Positions 42,874 to 43,182 of a stretch of 43,182 nt of DNA are shown one piece after another (the stretch's first letter is position 1; the number at the start of each line of letters is the position of its first letter). This DNA is from CAYGDP01 sp964348665 (lineage in GTDB: Bacteria > Verrucomicrobiota > Verrucomicrobiia > Palsa-1439 > CAYGDP01): assembly GCA_964348665.1 (NCBI GenBank), contig CAYGDP010000030.1:1-43182 (forward strand), written 5' to 3'. The notes beneath the pieces are model-generated. The model had not been told where the DNA came from, did not search any database, and worked only from the letters and a program-made list of their open reading frames with translations. The position numbers and the translations under genes are program-made.

Positions 42874-43182
42874 TTATTTCGGAATCAACAGGATCGTTTC
42901 GTTCCCAATTGCCGAAATGACGGGAAAGTCTATTCCATCATATTTTACTGACCATTTCCGCTCTCCGGAAGTAGTGTCGAAGCATTGAAGTTGCCCCCCT
43001 GCCACAAGAAATAATTTTCCATCATAAAATACTGGCGGGACAGGATCGCGGGGATAAATTCCCCCCACCTCGTTCTGCCACAATACATTTCCGGTAGCTG
43101 TCTCGACACATGCGAGCTGTCCGCTTGCCCGCTGACCTTGCCCCATTGGTTGGACAGTATATAACATTAAACTTGGCCATGG
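42874..43182 (-). CDS. PQQ-like beta-propeller protein, 3' part (cut by window edge)
   Basis: The frame is open to the right edge (codons before the ATG at 43167 read Pro-Trp-Pro-Ser-Leu without a stop), so the gene starts outside the window. About 103 residues are visible. They form propeller blades with the AxDxxTGxxxW pattern: ACVETATGNVLWQNEVGG and QCFDTTSGERKWSVKYDG, with KLFLVAGGQLQCF between them, ending NETILLIPK. This is the PQQ-like family also seen at 25817-27064, but the visible part is too short to say whether the two are close relatives. It is convergent with leuA, whose stop is 70 bp away. Confidence 0.75.
   Translation of the reverse strand, partial: PWPSLMLYTVQPMGQGQRASGQLACVETATGNVLWQNEVGGIYPRDPVPPVFYDGKLFLVAGGQLQCFDTTSGERKWSVKYDGIDFPVISAIGNETILLIPK

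Overview
The window looks like a draft chromosomal scaffold from a verrucomicrobium, probably of the Pedosphaera/Limisphaerales kind. The grounds are families typical of the Planctomycetes-Verrucomicrobia group: a PVC-type CxxCH haem protein with a membrane-bound dehydrogenase-like propeller, two DUF6807 (PmoA-like) proteins, a DUF4838 protein, PQQ-type propellers, an ExbB-like protein with a C-terminal zinc ribbon, a giant acidic repeat protein opening with an LEGRIAP motif, and many short intergenic palindromes. One run of ten Ns lies inside the giant gene. Both window ends cut a gene.

Layout. 1-1924: a 5'-truncated multi-span membrane protein and a small membrane-anchored protein. 1968-8441: a small Cys-rich exported protein followed by a heavy-metal efflux operon (TolC-like, CusB-like, CusA-like). 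8595-9472: a PaaX-like regulator gene bracketed almost base-to-base by two near-identical 42-44 bp palindromes. 9501-14852 (minus): an ABC-2 exporter operon (ATPase, permease, ATPase, permease). An ankyrin gene plus a block of hairpins now separates its last ATPase from its last permease, and 16 bp direct repeats flank that block. 15038-22605: a very large RTX-like Ca-binding repeat protein with an internal choice-of-anchor-L-like domain. 22668-27064 (plus): DUF6807 protein, MFS transporter, Tat-exported TIM-barrel protein, PQQ-like propeller. 27109-33819 (minus, convergent): PVC haem protein, a second DUF6807 protein, DUF4838 protein, enolase-superfamily enzyme. 33948-35617 (minus): two secreted hypothetical proteins. 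35804-38655 (minus): TPR protein, ExbB-like, ExbD, ExbD. 38720-42803 (plus): branched-chain amino acid operon ilvN-ilvC-unknown-leuA. 42874 to the right edge (minus): 3' part of another PQQ-like propeller gene.

How the genes work together. Most operon joins are 4-base ATGA (once TTGA) overlaps, so translation is probably tightly coupled. The two convergent operons at 22.7-33.8 kb each carry a DUF6807 protein and look like a periplasmic/cytoplasmic pathway for a sugar or sugar-acid derivative. The ilv operon has what looks like a complete transcription attenuator not described by any annotated gene: a promoter, a 27-residue leader peptide very rich in Leu/Val/Ile codons (38758-38841), mutually exclusive pairing segments and an intrinsic terminator (38862-38889).

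The most unusual signals are (1) the palindrome-bracketed PaaX-like gene; (2) the ilv attenuator; (3) three genes whose N-terminal codons are made of dispersed intergenic repeat sequence (DUF6807 protein at 31297, DUF4838 protein at 30248, leuA at 41157); (4) a stranded synonymous copy of the leuA catalytic motif 246 bp upstream of the real one; and (5) the insertion scar in the ABC operon.
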